Shown: in pieces, positions 55,559 through 64,000 of the stretch
Position numbering within the stretch: position 1 is the stretch's first letter
Layout of the letters: each line of letters opens with the position of its first letter
Source of the DNA: an uncultured Clostridia bacterium
GTDB lineage: Bacteria > Bacillota > Clostridia > Peptostreptococcales > Anaerovoracaceae
Direction: 5' to 3'
Assembly: GCA_947302715.1 (NCBI GenBank)
Contig: CAMYVY010000002.1
Location: forward strand, 1 to 64,000
Length of the DNA stretch: 64,000 bases
Position numbers and translations under genes: made by a program
The notes under the pieces: model-generated
The model's input: the letters and a program-made list of their open reading frames with translations, nothing else
Databases searched by the model: none
Told to the model about the DNA's origin: nothing

Positions 55559-58500
55559 TCATAGAGCACCAAAGAAAGAAATCTGATCCGTCTCTGGAAG
55601 TCCCCTAAACACGCCATATGATTTCAAAGCCTCGACTGCAGTTTTATTGATTTTCCCTCTATTGATAGCATCTTCGATAGTCGCAAATGGTCTATCTTCG
55701 TATGCATCATATAGGGAAGTTGCAGCCGACGCACCCACTCCTTCCAATGCAACATAAGGAAGCAGTACCTCGCCATTATCCACCGTAAACTTCAGAGCCT
55801 TTGATTTTCCAAGCTCCGGAAGCCTAAATTTATATCCTCTCGCATACATTTCGTAAGCGACTTCATAAACCGGTCGCGTCTTCTTATCCTTCTCCTTTCT
55901 TTCAAAGTCAGGATCCCCCTCACCTCTGGAGGTTATACGTCTAACGGCTTCGTCGCATGCTCCTTGTCCCTTCATTATCGTCGCTGTTTCAAAGGCATCC
56001 GCTGATGCCGTGAAATGAGCAGCATAGAATTCAGGAGGACAATAAACCTTATACCATGCCAATCTCATGGAAGTCATAACATAGGCGGCAGCATGTGCAC
56101 GCGGGAACATGTATTGTATTTTTTCACATGATTCTATATACCAGTCAGGAACACCATGTTCCTTCATCATGGATATCTGTTCAGGCTTAAGCGGTCTGTT
56201 CTTTCTGACATCCTCCATAATGTCAAAGGCCTGTTTCTTTTCGAGTCCCTTAAGTATTAAGTAGTTCATGATGTCGTCTCTTGTCGAAATGACTTCGTTC
56301 ATCGACGCCACCCCCTGATTGACATAGTCCTGAGCATTGTTTGTCCATACGTCGGTACCGTGAGAAAAGCCTGCAATTCTAACCAAATCCGCAATCTGTC
56401 CCGGTTTGATTTCCTGAAGCATGCCACGGACGAATTGAGTTCCAAATTCGGGTATACCAAACGTACCATCCGTATATCTGTATTCCTTGTCGAGAATATT
56501 AAGTGCATCGGTACTGTTAAATATGCTAAGCACGCTTCTATCTGTAATATCCACGGTCATCGGATTAATCCCGGTCATGTCGTATAGATGTCTGAACATC
56601 GATGGACCCGTATGACCCAAGATATCAAGTTTCAGAAGGTTCTTTTCAAGTTTGTGATAATCGAAGTGCGTGGTGATTATATCCACATCCTTGTTTGCAG
56701 GATGTTGAACCGGACAGAACTCGTAGATTTCATGGTCATCGGGGACTATGATTATTCCACCCGGATGCTGTCCAGTGGTATTCTTTACCCCTATGCATCC
56801 ATCGGCAATTCTCTTTTCGTCAAGCTTACTAAATAATGAGCCTGTCGTTTCTTCGTATTTTTTTACGATTCTATAGGCGTTTTTCTCCTTAAGCGCAGAA
56901 ACTTCTCCGGCCTTAAAAACATTTTTTTCACCAAAGATTTCGCCTACATATTTATGCGCAGTCGCCTGGTATTCCCCGGCAAAATTGAGATCTATATCCG
57001 GTTCCTTTGTCCCGTCAAATCCAAGGAACGTGGCAAATGGTATGGTAAATCCGTCCCTCCTTAATTCATGCCCGCACTTTGGACATTTCTTCGGAGGCAT
57101 GTCCAGACCGCAGTCATATACTTCTCTATCTCCCCATTCTATATATTTGCACTCGGGGCAGATGTAATGAGGATCAAGAGGATTAACCTCCGTAATACCT
57201 GCGAAAGTGGCTGCAAGCGACGATCCGACAGACCCTCTTGAACCAACCATATATCCCGCCTCCATTGATTTGTTAATAAGCATCTGTGCGGAAACATACA
57301 TAACCGAATAATTGTTGGATATAATGGAATCAAGCTCTGTTTTAAGCCTTTCGTCAATTTCCGGCGGCAGCGGATTTCCATATAGTTCTTCCGCTCGTTT
57401 CATGCAAGTACTTCTGAGAATCTCGTCGGAATTCTCTATAACGGGAGGATATTTGCCATCCGGAATCGGCTTTATCCCATCATCTATCATATCGGCAATT
57501 GTATTGGTGTTCTCTACAACTATCTCGTAAGCTCTTTCTTCTCCGAGATAAGAAAACTCCTCCATCATTTCCTCAGTGGTTCTAAGATAGAGTCCTTGTC
57601 CATTTTCCGCGTTTTCGTATCCAAGACTGCTTAAGATTACGTTCCTGTAAATTGCCGATTCGGGTTCGTCGTAGTGGGCATCAGTGGTTGCACAGACGAG
57701 CTTACCAAGTCTATCTCCGCACGATACGACCTTCCTGTTAAACTCCCTCAAATCTTCCCTTCCCTCAACCATTCCTTTATCAATCATAAATTGGTTGTTT
57801 ATGAGAGGTTGTATTTCCAAATAATCATAGAATGACGCAATCCTGTCAATTTCCTCTTCGGATGCGCCATGGGTTATTGCACGATAAACTTCCCCCGCCT
57901 CGCACGCGGAACCTATGATAAGTCCATCCCTATGTGCAGAAATGACCGACTTGGGAAGCCTCGGTCTCTTGTAAAAATAGTCGAGATGAGACATGGAAAC
58001 CAGCTTGTATAGATTCTTCATCCCCTCCTGATTCTGTACAAGGATGATGATATGATTTGTATCATGTTTCTTATAGTCAATGCTTCCATCCGCATTTATG
58101 CAATCCGCATCATCAAAGACGTATCCTTCCATTCCATAAATAACCTTGATGGGCTTCCCGGATTTGGCTAAAGCTTCGCCTGTTTTCATAGCATCCGGAA
58201 AGCTCTGAACAACGCCGTGATCCGTTATTGCTACCGCTGGTTGTCCCCATTCGGCAGAGGTTTTAATTATATCCTCAACATTGTTCAAGCCATCCATGCG
58301 GCTCATCTTGGTATGGCAGTGGAGCTCAACCCTATGCATCCCCGGGTAGTTGTCCTTACGCTTTTCAATCTCCCCCTTTTCAATTCGGTCAATAGAAACG
58401 GTAAGCTCATTTCCCTCATAGATATCTATTCCGGGTTTTCCGAGAATCTTTATATAGTCTCCCTCTTTTATCAGTTCATCGATTTCCTTCCACTTATCTT

Positions 58501-59407
58501 CTCCAACAAAGGTTTTAACAAGGATACTGCTCTTTTTATCCGTTATATAGAGTTTGACCATCATGCTGCCGCTATTGAAAACAACCATTTCCTTTCCAAA
58601 AACGATGCCTCCGGTAACCACAGTGTCCATCGATGGACTGATATCAGCGATCGGAATCGGATCTTCCGGGATGGCTTTACCTCCCATGATCACATTACCG
58701 ATGGCTGGAATTTCCTTAACCTTGCGTCTTGCAAAGAAGTCGTTTTTCTTCTTTTTCTTTATTTCATCCTGTTTCTTGCTTGGCTCTACCACCTTGTTTG
58801 AAGGCTGTGTTTCATCTACCGGCTGTTTCTTGTTTGAGTTTATCTGATTCTCTCTGGCAGCCTGTTCAATCTTGGTCCTTCTCTCCTCCTTAAGACTTGC
58901 TTCCAATGAATCTCTGATTTCATCATCATTTACAAATTCAACCTTGTATTTAACATTAAAATCAGCATTGATATAGTTCTCAAACACCTTCGAAAGCGAA
59001 GAATTAAGCTTGTCTGCCATAACGCTTCCTACAGCCTTGATAATCATTTTTCCATCTTTAACACTTACCCTATCGCGGATAATGTTCTCGGTAATTGCTC
59101 TATATTCACCGTTTGCTCTCTCCACCATTTTGGGCAAATAAAGAGGAAGGTATTCCGATGGGCCCTGAATCAAATCAAAGTATTTATATTCAAAGCTCAC
59201 ATCCTCCACCCCATCTATTCCTGATGAGATTATCGCCTTTAGCTTTCGTTCGCTTATTATGGGAATCACAAAATTGAGTGCCAACTCTACAGTTAGCACT
59301 CCGGTACTTTTCTTCATCACCACATCCAGGACTTCCAGGCGATAATCATCCCTTACCCTTGGTTCAAGACTATCCCAATCTATATATTTGTCAAACAAAT
59401 CTCTCAT
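55559..59407 (-). CDS. polC: DNA polymerase III PolC without the proofreading exonuclease domain
   Basis: Replicative polymerase of Firmicutes. 1282 residues: an N-terminal domain, a Lys-rich linker, an OB fold (about 258-345), then PHP (HCHTKMSRMDG at 363). The zinc knuckle is at C750/C753/C775/C778, palm aspartates at 804, 806 (PDIDLNF) and 928 (LKLDILGH), then fingers and tail. The DEDD exonuclease that normally splits PHP after the YGxE strand (FDVETTGL motif) is missing: only about 20 residues join YGMEGY (429) to HIIILVQN (452). Overlaps ispG by 4 nt. Confidence 0.95.
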   Translation of the reverse strand: MRDLFDKYIDWDSLEPRVRDDYRLEVLDVVMKKSTGVLTVELALNFVIPIISERKLKAIISSGIDGVEDVSFEYKYFDLIQGPSEYLPLYLPKMVERANGEYRAITENIIRDRVSVKDGKMIIKAVGSVMADKLNSSLSKVFENYINADFNVKYKVEFVNDDEIRDSLEASLKEERRTKIEQAARENQINSNKKQPVDETQPSNKVVEPSKKQDEIKKKKKNDFFARRKVKEIPAIGNVIMGGKAIPEDPIPIADISPSMDTVVTGGIVFGKEMVVFNSGSMMVKLYITDKKSSILVKTFVGEDKWKEIDELIKEGDYIKILGKPGIDIYEGNELTVSIDRIEKGEIEKRKDNYPGMHRVELHCHTKMSRMDGLNNVEDIIKTSAEWGQPAVAITDHGVVQSFPDAMKTGEALAKSGKPIKVIYGMEGYVFDDADCINADGSIDYKKHDTNHIIILVQNQEGMKNLYKLVSMSHLDYFYKRPRLPKSVISAHRDGLIIGSACEAGEVYRAITHGASEEEIDRIASFYDYLEIQPLINNQFMIDKGMVEGREDLREFNRKVVSCGDRLGKLVCATTDAHYDEPESAIYRNVILSSLGYENAENGQGLYLRTTEEMMEEFSYLGEERAYEIVVENTNTIADMIDDGIKPIPDGKYPPVIENSDEILRSTCMKRAEELYGNPLPPEIDERLKTELDSIISNNYSVMYVSAQMLINKSMEAGYMVGSRGSVGSSLAATFAGITEVNPLDPHYICPECKYIEWGDREVYDCGLDMPPKKCPKCGHELRRDGFTIPFATFLGFDGTKEPDIDLNFAGEYQATAHKYVGEIFGEKNVFKAGEVSALKEKNAYRIVKKYEETTGSLFSKLDEKRIADGCIGVKNTTGQHPGGIIIVPDDHEIYEFCPVQHPANKDVDIITTHFDYHKLEKNLLKLDILGHTGPSMFRHLYDMTGINPMTVDITDRSVLSIFNSTDALNILDKEYRYTDGTFGIPEFGTQFVRGMLQEIKPGQIADLVRIAGFSHGTDVWTNNAQDYVNQGVASMNEVISTRDDIMNYLILKGLEKKQAFDIMEDVRKNRPLKPEQISMMKEHGVPDWYIESCEKIQYMFPRAHAAAYVMTSMRLAWYKVYCPPEFYAAHFTASADAFETATIMKGQGACDEAVRRITSRGEGDPDFERKEKDKKTRPVYEVAYEMYARGYKFRLPELGKSKALKFTVDNGEVLLPYVALEGVGASAATSLYDAYEDRPFATIEDAINRGKINKTAVEALKSYGVFRGLPETDQISFFGAL

Positions 59408-60483
59408 AAGTTTTGGTTATTCTCCAATATAAGATTCATTAGTTCATCTACAAGCTCGCTTTCGGGAGCAGTTTTTACAACCTCTCCCTTGGATATGATT
59501 ATCCCTTTCCCTTTACCGCCGGCAATACCGTAGTCGGCTTCTCTGGCTTCTCCGGGGCCGTTTACCACGCAGCCCATAACTGCAATCTTGGAGCCTAACG
59601 GAAGAACTCCATCATCAAGAGCTAAGAGACGAGATTCAACCTCTTCAGCAAGTGACCTCAAATCCACTTCCGTTCTTCCGCAGGTTGGGCAGGAAACCAA
59701 ATCGAATTTTGATTCTCTTAGCCCCATTGATTCCAGTATTTCCTTTGCAAAGAGAACTTCTTCCACGGGATCGGCCGTTAGCGATACTCTAACCGTATCA
59801 CCTATTCCGTTTATCAGAAGGCTTCCAATCCCAACAGCCGACTTCACCTTGCCCCTTCTAACGGTTCCAGCTTCTGTAATTCCTATATGGAGCGGATGAT
59901 TCGTCTTTTCTGACAGAATCAGGTGCGCATTGTAATTCATAACGACATCCGATGATTTGATCGATACCACCAAGTCATCGTAGCCCATATCTTCTATCAG
60001 CATCAGATTTCTCAGCGCACTTTCCGCCAGTCCCTCTGCACTTACTCCCTGATATCGTTCCATTATATCTTTCTCGAGGGAACCCGAATTAACACCGACT
60101 CTAATAGGTATTCCTGCAGCCTTCGCCTCATTTACAACCGCCTGAATTTTGGCTGCATCACCGATATTCCCCGGATTAATTCTGATTTTATCTGCGCCCG
60201 ACTTTATCGCTTCGATTGCAAGTCTATAGTCGAAATGAATATCCGCAACAAGCGGCATATCCGTTCTTCGTCTAATCCTTGCAAGCGTTTCCGCCGCTTC
60301 CATATCGGGAATTGCAATTCTCACTATCTGACAACCCGCACTCCTCAAATTGTCAATTTGTTCAATCAAGGCATTCTCATCCCTGGAACTGACATTTGTC
60401 ATGGATTGAATCGCAATAGGATTATTCCCACCAATTGTTACGTTTCCTATATTTACGCTCTTTGTATTTCTTCTCTTAATCAT
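59404..60483 (-). CDS. ispG: 4-hydroxy-3-methylbut-2-enyl diphosphate synthase
   Basis: [4Fe-4S] enzyme of the MEP isoprenoid pathway. 359 residues: TKSVNIGNVTIGGNNPIAIQ start, DIHFDYRLAI, RINPGNIG and the cluster cysteines in SCPTCGRTEVDL and MGCVVNGPGEA. Neighbouring dxr, cdsA and uppS link isoprenoid and lipid supply. Confidence 0.97.
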   Translation of the reverse strand: MIKRRNTKSVNIGNVTIGGNNPIAIQSMTNVSSRDENALIEQIDNLRSAGCQIVRIAIPDMEAAETLARIRRRTDMPLVADIHFDYRLAIEAIKSGADKIRINPGNIGDAAKIQAVVNEAKAAGIPIRVGVNSGSLEKDIMERYQGVSAEGLAESALRNLMLIEDMGYDDLVVSIKSSDVVMNYNAHLILSEKTNHPLHIGITEAGTVRRGKVKSAVGIGSLLINGIGDTVRVSLTADPVEEVLFAKEILESMGLRESKFDLVSCPTCGRTEVDLRSLAEEVESRLLALDDGVLPLGSKIAVMGCVVNGPGEAREADYGIAGGKGKGIIISKGEVVKTAPESELVDELMNLILENNQNL

Positions 60484-60495
60484 AATTAAAATGGA

Positions 60496-61512
60496 CTATC
60501 TACCAATCAATTTTAGAATATCATTTCCGGCGATGAATATAGCGAATATAATAAGTAAAACCATTCCTACCGCATGTACTCTTCCTTCAACCGTATCGCT
60601 AATCGCTTTTCCTGTAATCATTCGTATAATAACGAAAATTATTCTCCCTCCATCAAGTGCCGGGAACGGAAGCAGATTAAATATTGCAAGATTGAGACTG
60701 ATTATGGCGACTAAGTAGACAAAATACAGGCCACCCATTGACGATGTTTCACTGACGACTTGAACCATTCCGATTGGTCCACTCACATTCTCCATAACAT
60801 CGCCGGACTTAAAGAGGTCTCTAAGCGTACTAAAAAGTGCTCCAATTAAGTCCTTGGTTGCAATTGCCCCATTCTTTATGGCCATGCCTGGATTATGATC
60901 TATGGATGCCTCAATTCCTATTTTATAATCTCCCGATTCACTCTGCTCAGGTATTACGCTAAACGTAAGCCTTTCATTATTTCTAAGCACAGTAATATCA
61001 ACCGTGCTTCCGTCGCTCATTCTCTCATCAAGAACTGTTACAATGTCTGCCCAGCTATCCGTCTCAACCTCATCGACTGCTACGATCTTGTCACCGGCCA
61101 GAATTCCCGCTTCATATGCCGGCCCGCCTTCTGTAACATTGCCAAGTGTCGATGTAATAACTCCACCAACTCCTGCGACGATGCATAAAGCAACAAACGC
61201 TATGAATATGTTCATGCTGGCTCCGGCCAGAAGAATGATTATCTTTTGCCACCACTTTTTGTTGTTAAATGCTCTCGGATTGTCGCCGGCTTCTTCGGTA
61301 TCCTCGCCCTCCATGGCGCAATAGCCGCCTATTGGAACTGCCCTAATGGAGTATAGTGTTTCCTTTCCCTGTCTACTGAATATCTTTGGTCCCATACCAA
61401 AGGCAAATTCATTAACTTGAACTCCAAAGGCCTTGGCAGCTATGAAGTGACCAAGTTCATGAGGAAAAATTAGAAAAACAAAAAGAATCACCATCAAGAT
61501 TACGGTTAGCAT
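60496..61512 (-). CDS. rseP: Site-2 intramembrane protease RseP/RasP
   Basis: Zinc metalloprotease cutting transmembrane segments, such as anti-sigma factors and signal peptides. 338 residues: HELGHFIAAK (HExxH) in the first membrane helix, a PDZ domain (about 115-200, with GPAYEAGILAGDKIVAVD), the FNLLPFPALDGGRI motif and a last helix. Overlaps dxr by 7 nt. Confidence 0.95.
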   Translation of the reverse strand: MLTVILMVILFVFLIFPHELGHFIAAKAFGVQVNEFAFGMGPKIFSRQGKETLYSIRAVPIGGYCAMEGEDTEEAGDNPRAFNNKKWWQKIIILLAGASMNIFIAFVALCIVAGVGGVITSTLGNVTEGGPAYEAGILAGDKIVAVDEVETDSWADIVTVLDERMSDGSTVDITVLRNNERLTFSVIPEQSESGDYKIGIEASIDHNPGMAIKNGAIATKDLIGALFSTLRDLFKSGDVMENVSGPIGMVQVVSETSSMGGLYFVYLVAIISLNLAIFNLLPFPALDGGRIIFVIIRMITGKAISDTVEGRVHAVGMVLLIIFAIFIAGNDILKLIGR

Positions 61513-62702
61513 TTATAATCCCCCTCTTCTATAATTTCCATTACTCTATTCCTCGCCCATCTATCAGCATCAAGGACATCCTTTAGACTGGGGTTTTTCA
61601 CACTGCCCCAAGTTGTATGTCCTTCAGAAACAACTAATTCAATCGTATTCGGGATGTCCAGAAATCCAATCTTGCTATTGAGAAATAAATCCACAAGTAT
61701 CTCATTCGCTCCGTTCATTATTGCGGGAATTACTCCGCCCGCCTCTGCTGCCTTGATGGCGATTGAGAGGCATTTAAAGACATCAAGGTCCGGTTCCTCA
61801 AAGGTCAAGCTGCTTCCCTTTCCGAAAAAATCGAGGCTTTCCAAACCATCGGATGCCAAATCGATTCTATCCGGATATCCGAGAGCAACCGCTATCGGAA
61901 CCCTCATATCAGGTGTTCCGAGTTCTGCAAGCACCGCTGTATCCATAAATTCTACGCCTGAATGCATAATGCTCTGAGGATGAACAAGAACTTTAATCTT
62001 TGAAGCAGGTACATCAAAGAGATGCATGGCCTCAATAATTTCCAATCCCTTATTCATCATGGTTGCGGAATCTATAGTTATTTTCTTTCCCATACTCCAA
62101 TTGGGATGTTTTAGCGCCATTTCCGGAGTTACCTTGTTAAGTTCCTCGCTCGTCCAGCCTCTAAACGGTCCACCTGATGCTGTAAGAAGTATTCGTTTTA
62201 TTTCCTTCCCGGGATTCCCCTCTATGCACTGGAAAATTGCGCTGTGTTCACTGTCAACGGGCAAAATCTTAACGCTTTTTTTTCTCGCTGCCTCCATGAC
62301 TATGCTTCCACCCGATACAAGAGTTTCCTTGTTCGCAAGTGCTATATCATGTCCCGTTTCTATTGCTGAAAGCGTTGGAATAAGACCTCTCATGCCCATA
62401 AGCGCATTTAGAACTATGTCGGATTCACATTTTGCCACATCGGAAATACCTTCGTCCCCATAAAGAATAGTCATATCCTTCATCTCAGTATCGCGAAGAA
62501 TATCTCTAACCTTTTCTGCGGTGTTCCTATCTCCACATGCAGCAAGCTTCGGTTTAAACTCCAATATCTGGTCGGCAAAGACTCCCGCGTTAAAACCGCA
62601 GCTTAAGCCGGCCACTTCAAATTTATCTCTATTAGAACGTATTATTTCCAATGTCTGAGTACCGATAGATCCGGTACTTCCAAGTACAGTTACCGATTTC
62701 AT
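61506..62702 (-). CDS. dxr: 1-deoxy-D-xylulose-5-phosphate reductoisomerase
   Basis: Second MEP-pathway step. 398 residues: NADPH site VLGSTGSIGTQTLEII, ALANKETLVSGG, PVDSEHSAIFQC, TASGGPFRGW, HPNWSMGKKITIDSATMMNKG and VLVHPQSIMHSGVEF. Complete active site. Confidence 0.98.
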   Translation of the reverse strand: MKSVTVLGSTGSIGTQTLEIIRSNRDKFEVAGLSCGFNAGVFADQILEFKPKLAACGDRNTAEKVRDILRDTEMKDMTILYGDEGISDVAKCESDIVLNALMGMRGLIPTLSAIETGHDIALANKETLVSGGSIVMEAARKKSVKILPVDSEHSAIFQCIEGNPGKEIKRILLTASGGPFRGWTSEELNKVTPEMALKHPNWSMGKKITIDSATMMNKGLEIIEAMHLFDVPASKIKVLVHPQSIMHSGVEFMDTAVLAELGTPDMRVPIAVALGYPDRIDLASDGLESLDFFGKGSSLTFEEPDLDVFKCLSIAIKAAEAGGVIPAIMNGANEILVDLFLNSKIGFLDIPNTIELVVSEGHTTWGSVKNPSLKDVLDADRWARNRVMEIIEEGDYKC

Positions 62703-62728
62703 ACTAAATATCTAAATCCAATTATTAT

Positions 62729-63514
62729 CTAATGAGGAATCACAAGTTGTATATAATAATAAATTGCCGGTATGGTAAAAATGATGCTGTCTACTCTATC
62801 CAAAACTCCGCCATGACCGGGAATTAGATTTCCATAGTCCTTAATTCCCATCTTTCGTTTAAACGCCGATGCTGTCAAATCTCCAAGTTGTCCCATGATT
62901 GAACCGAATATTCCCATGAGAATCATGTGTGGGAAAATCTGAACCTTAACTATTAAGCCAAAAACTATGCTGACGATTACCGCGCCTATAACGCCGCCGA
63001 TAGCACCCTCCACTGTCTTCTTCGGAGATAGATTCGGGCACAGTTTTCTCTTGCCCAAAAACATTCCCGTGAAATACGCAAAGATATCGGTACAAAAGGC
63101 CGTAATTCCGGTCATCCACACAAACACCCCATAGGATGTCTCATCTATCATTACTAAGTGATAAGCAAAAAACTCGATATAGACAATAGCAAGTATCGTA
63201 GCCATCGCATCTTCAGCCTTGTGCTTATCTATCGAAAAAATAGATATAAACGATGCCGTAATGGCGAGTACCAGCCAGAGCAAAAGAAAATCATGCCTAC
63301 CGGGTGCAAGAAAGTGGAGTGCGTAGAGAGCTATCAAAGCTCCCCATGCAACATATAGATTCCCCCTTATATCTATTTTCGAAAAACCTCTCAAAAGCTC
63401 ATAGACAGCCATTGCACTTATAATGAATGTTGCGATTGCAAGAGGTATTCCTCTAAAGTACAGAATTATAAGAAGAGGAACCATAATCAGGCTTGAAATG
63501 ACCCGAGTTTTCAT
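62729..63514 (-). CDS. cdsA: Phosphatidate cytidylyltransferase
   Basis: Makes CDP-diacylglycerol. 261 residues, about seven membrane segments, and the C-terminal family signature SAFKRKMGIKDYGNLIPGHGGVLDR-type motif near 215-240 (KDYGNLIPGHGGVLDRVDS). Overlaps uppS by 4 nt. Confidence 0.96.
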   Translation of the reverse strand: MKTRVISSLIMVPLLIILYFRGIPLAIATFIISAMAVYELLRGFSKIDIRGNLYVAWGALIALYALHFLAPGRHDFLLLWLVLAITASFISIFSIDKHKAEDAMATILAIVYIEFFAYHLVMIDETSYGVFVWMTGITAFCTDIFAYFTGMFLGKRKLCPNLSPKKTVEGAIGGVIGAVIVSIVFGLIVKVQIFPHMILMGIFGSIMGQLGDLTASAFKRKMGIKDYGNLIPGHGGVLDRVDSIIFTIPAIYYYIQLVIPH

Positions 63515-64000
63515 TTTCGTCCTCCAAATCTTCGCTCTCTGTTTCCAAATGATTCTATTATTTCCTCGAATTCATTCGGAGTAAAGTCAGGCCATAAAGT
63601 GTCGGTAAATGCAAATTCACTATAGGCGGATTGCCATAGGAGAAAATTGGACAGTCTCTCCTCTCCGCTTGTTCTTATAATGAGATCCGGATCGGGGATA
63701 TTGCCATTTTCATCACCGGTATACAGATGCTTTGATATATCTTCCTCGGTTATTTCTTCAATATCGTAGCCCTTTGATACAGCATCAAAGAACCTTTCGT
63801 TCATTATTGTATTTACGGCTCTTAGAATCTCCGCTCTGCTGCCGTAATTAAGCGCAATATTGAATTGCATGCCGGTATTGTTTCCTGTAGTCTTTATGGT
63901 TTTCTCCAAGCTCTCTCTGGCATCGTCAGGAATGGCGGAATAGTCACCAAGAACTCTTACTCGAACACTTTTCTCATGGAGTTCATCCAAATCCCTGGCC
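63511..64000 (-). CDS. uppS: Undecaprenyl diphosphate synthase, 5' part beyond the window
   Basis: Cis-prenyltransferase making the lipid carrier for wall synthesis. The visible C-terminal 162 residues include GMQFNIALNYGSRAEI, DPDLIIRTSGEERLSNFLLWQSAYSEF and LWPDFTPNEFEEII, with the conserved Arg-rich end RERRFGG. The frame stays open to base 64000 (ARDLDEL...), so the start and the DG-N catalytic region lie to the right; the TTG at 63990 is not a start. Confidence 0.95.
   Translation of the reverse strand, partial: ARDLDELHEKSVRVRVLGDYSAIPDDARESLEKTIKTTGNNTGMQFNIALNYGSRAEILRAVNTIMNERFFDAVSKGYDIEEITEEDISKHLYTGDENGNIPDPDLIIRTSGEERLSNFLLWQSAYSEFAFTDTLWPDFTPNEFEEIIESFGNRERRFGGRK

Noticed and set aside
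63511..63990. uppS starting at 63990
   Set aside because: The codon is TTG without SD and the frame continues to the window edge; a complete enzyme needs about 80 more N-terminal residues.

Overview
The window looks like chromosomal housekeeping DNA from a low-to-mid GC, Gram-positive anaerobe of the class Clostridia. The evidence is a PolC-type replicase, RNase Y, NrdR, the uppS-cdsA-dxr-rseP-ispG-polC and rimP-nusA-infB-rbfA-truB-ribF gene orders, a butyryl-CoA-type dehydrogenase with its electron-transfer flavoprotein, GlpP, a PHP-type HisK and a HisZ-dependent HisG. The genus cannot be fixed from the sequence; an Anaerovoracaceae/Eubacterium-like organism is a guess. No CRISPR array, insertion sequence, prophage or rRNA was found.

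Layout. 1-2070 (+): end of a tRNA-Cys, tRNA-Gln, a terminator, then lgt-ychF. 2072-13646 (mostly -): a PucR-type regulator, a small orphan gene with its own strong promoter, and a proteostasis run read leftward, tig-clpP-clpX-lon-engB-hpt-DUF1461-glpP-MBL nuclease. 13900-17810: deoC, a CYTH protein, an LCP cell-wall ligase and maf, separated by terminators and promoters. 17877-18056 is a long fold-back element. 18057-25281 (-): bcd-etfB-etfA behind a promoter with a Rex-like operator, then rny-cysteine desulfurase-thiI. 25442-34340: rodA (+) facing an elongasome operon read leftward, nrdR-cmk-radC-mreB-mreC-mreD-mrdA-minD. 34504-35682: a lipoprotein related to trigger factor. 35806-42992 (-): a histidine operon, hisZG-C-B-H-A-F-IE-K, without hisD. 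43118-44582: coaBC and a small Cys-rich membrane protein. 44645-45970: infC-rpmI-rplT behind an attenuator-type leader. 45974-64000 (-): the translation, replication and isoprenoid superoperon, uppS (cut by the window edge)-cdsA-dxr-rseP-ispG-polC-[lytTR-mscL]-rimP-nusA-ylxR/ylxQ fusion-infB-rbfA-nrnA-truB-ribF.

The genes are mostly ordinary, and I did not find a convincing new multi-gene system. The unusual points are in gene architecture. PolC lacks the proofreading exonuclease domain normally inserted in its PHP domain. MinD stops before its membrane-targeting tail and has no MinC or MinE beside it, with rodA inverted at that junction. HisZ-HisG and YlxR-YlxQ are fused. infC appears to start at AUA. 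A lipid-anchored trigger-factor paralogue is present. A LytTR-mscL pair interrupts the polC-rimP junction.

Starts were reassigned wherever the longest reading frame began at TTG or GTG without a ribosome binding site and an internal ATG had one.
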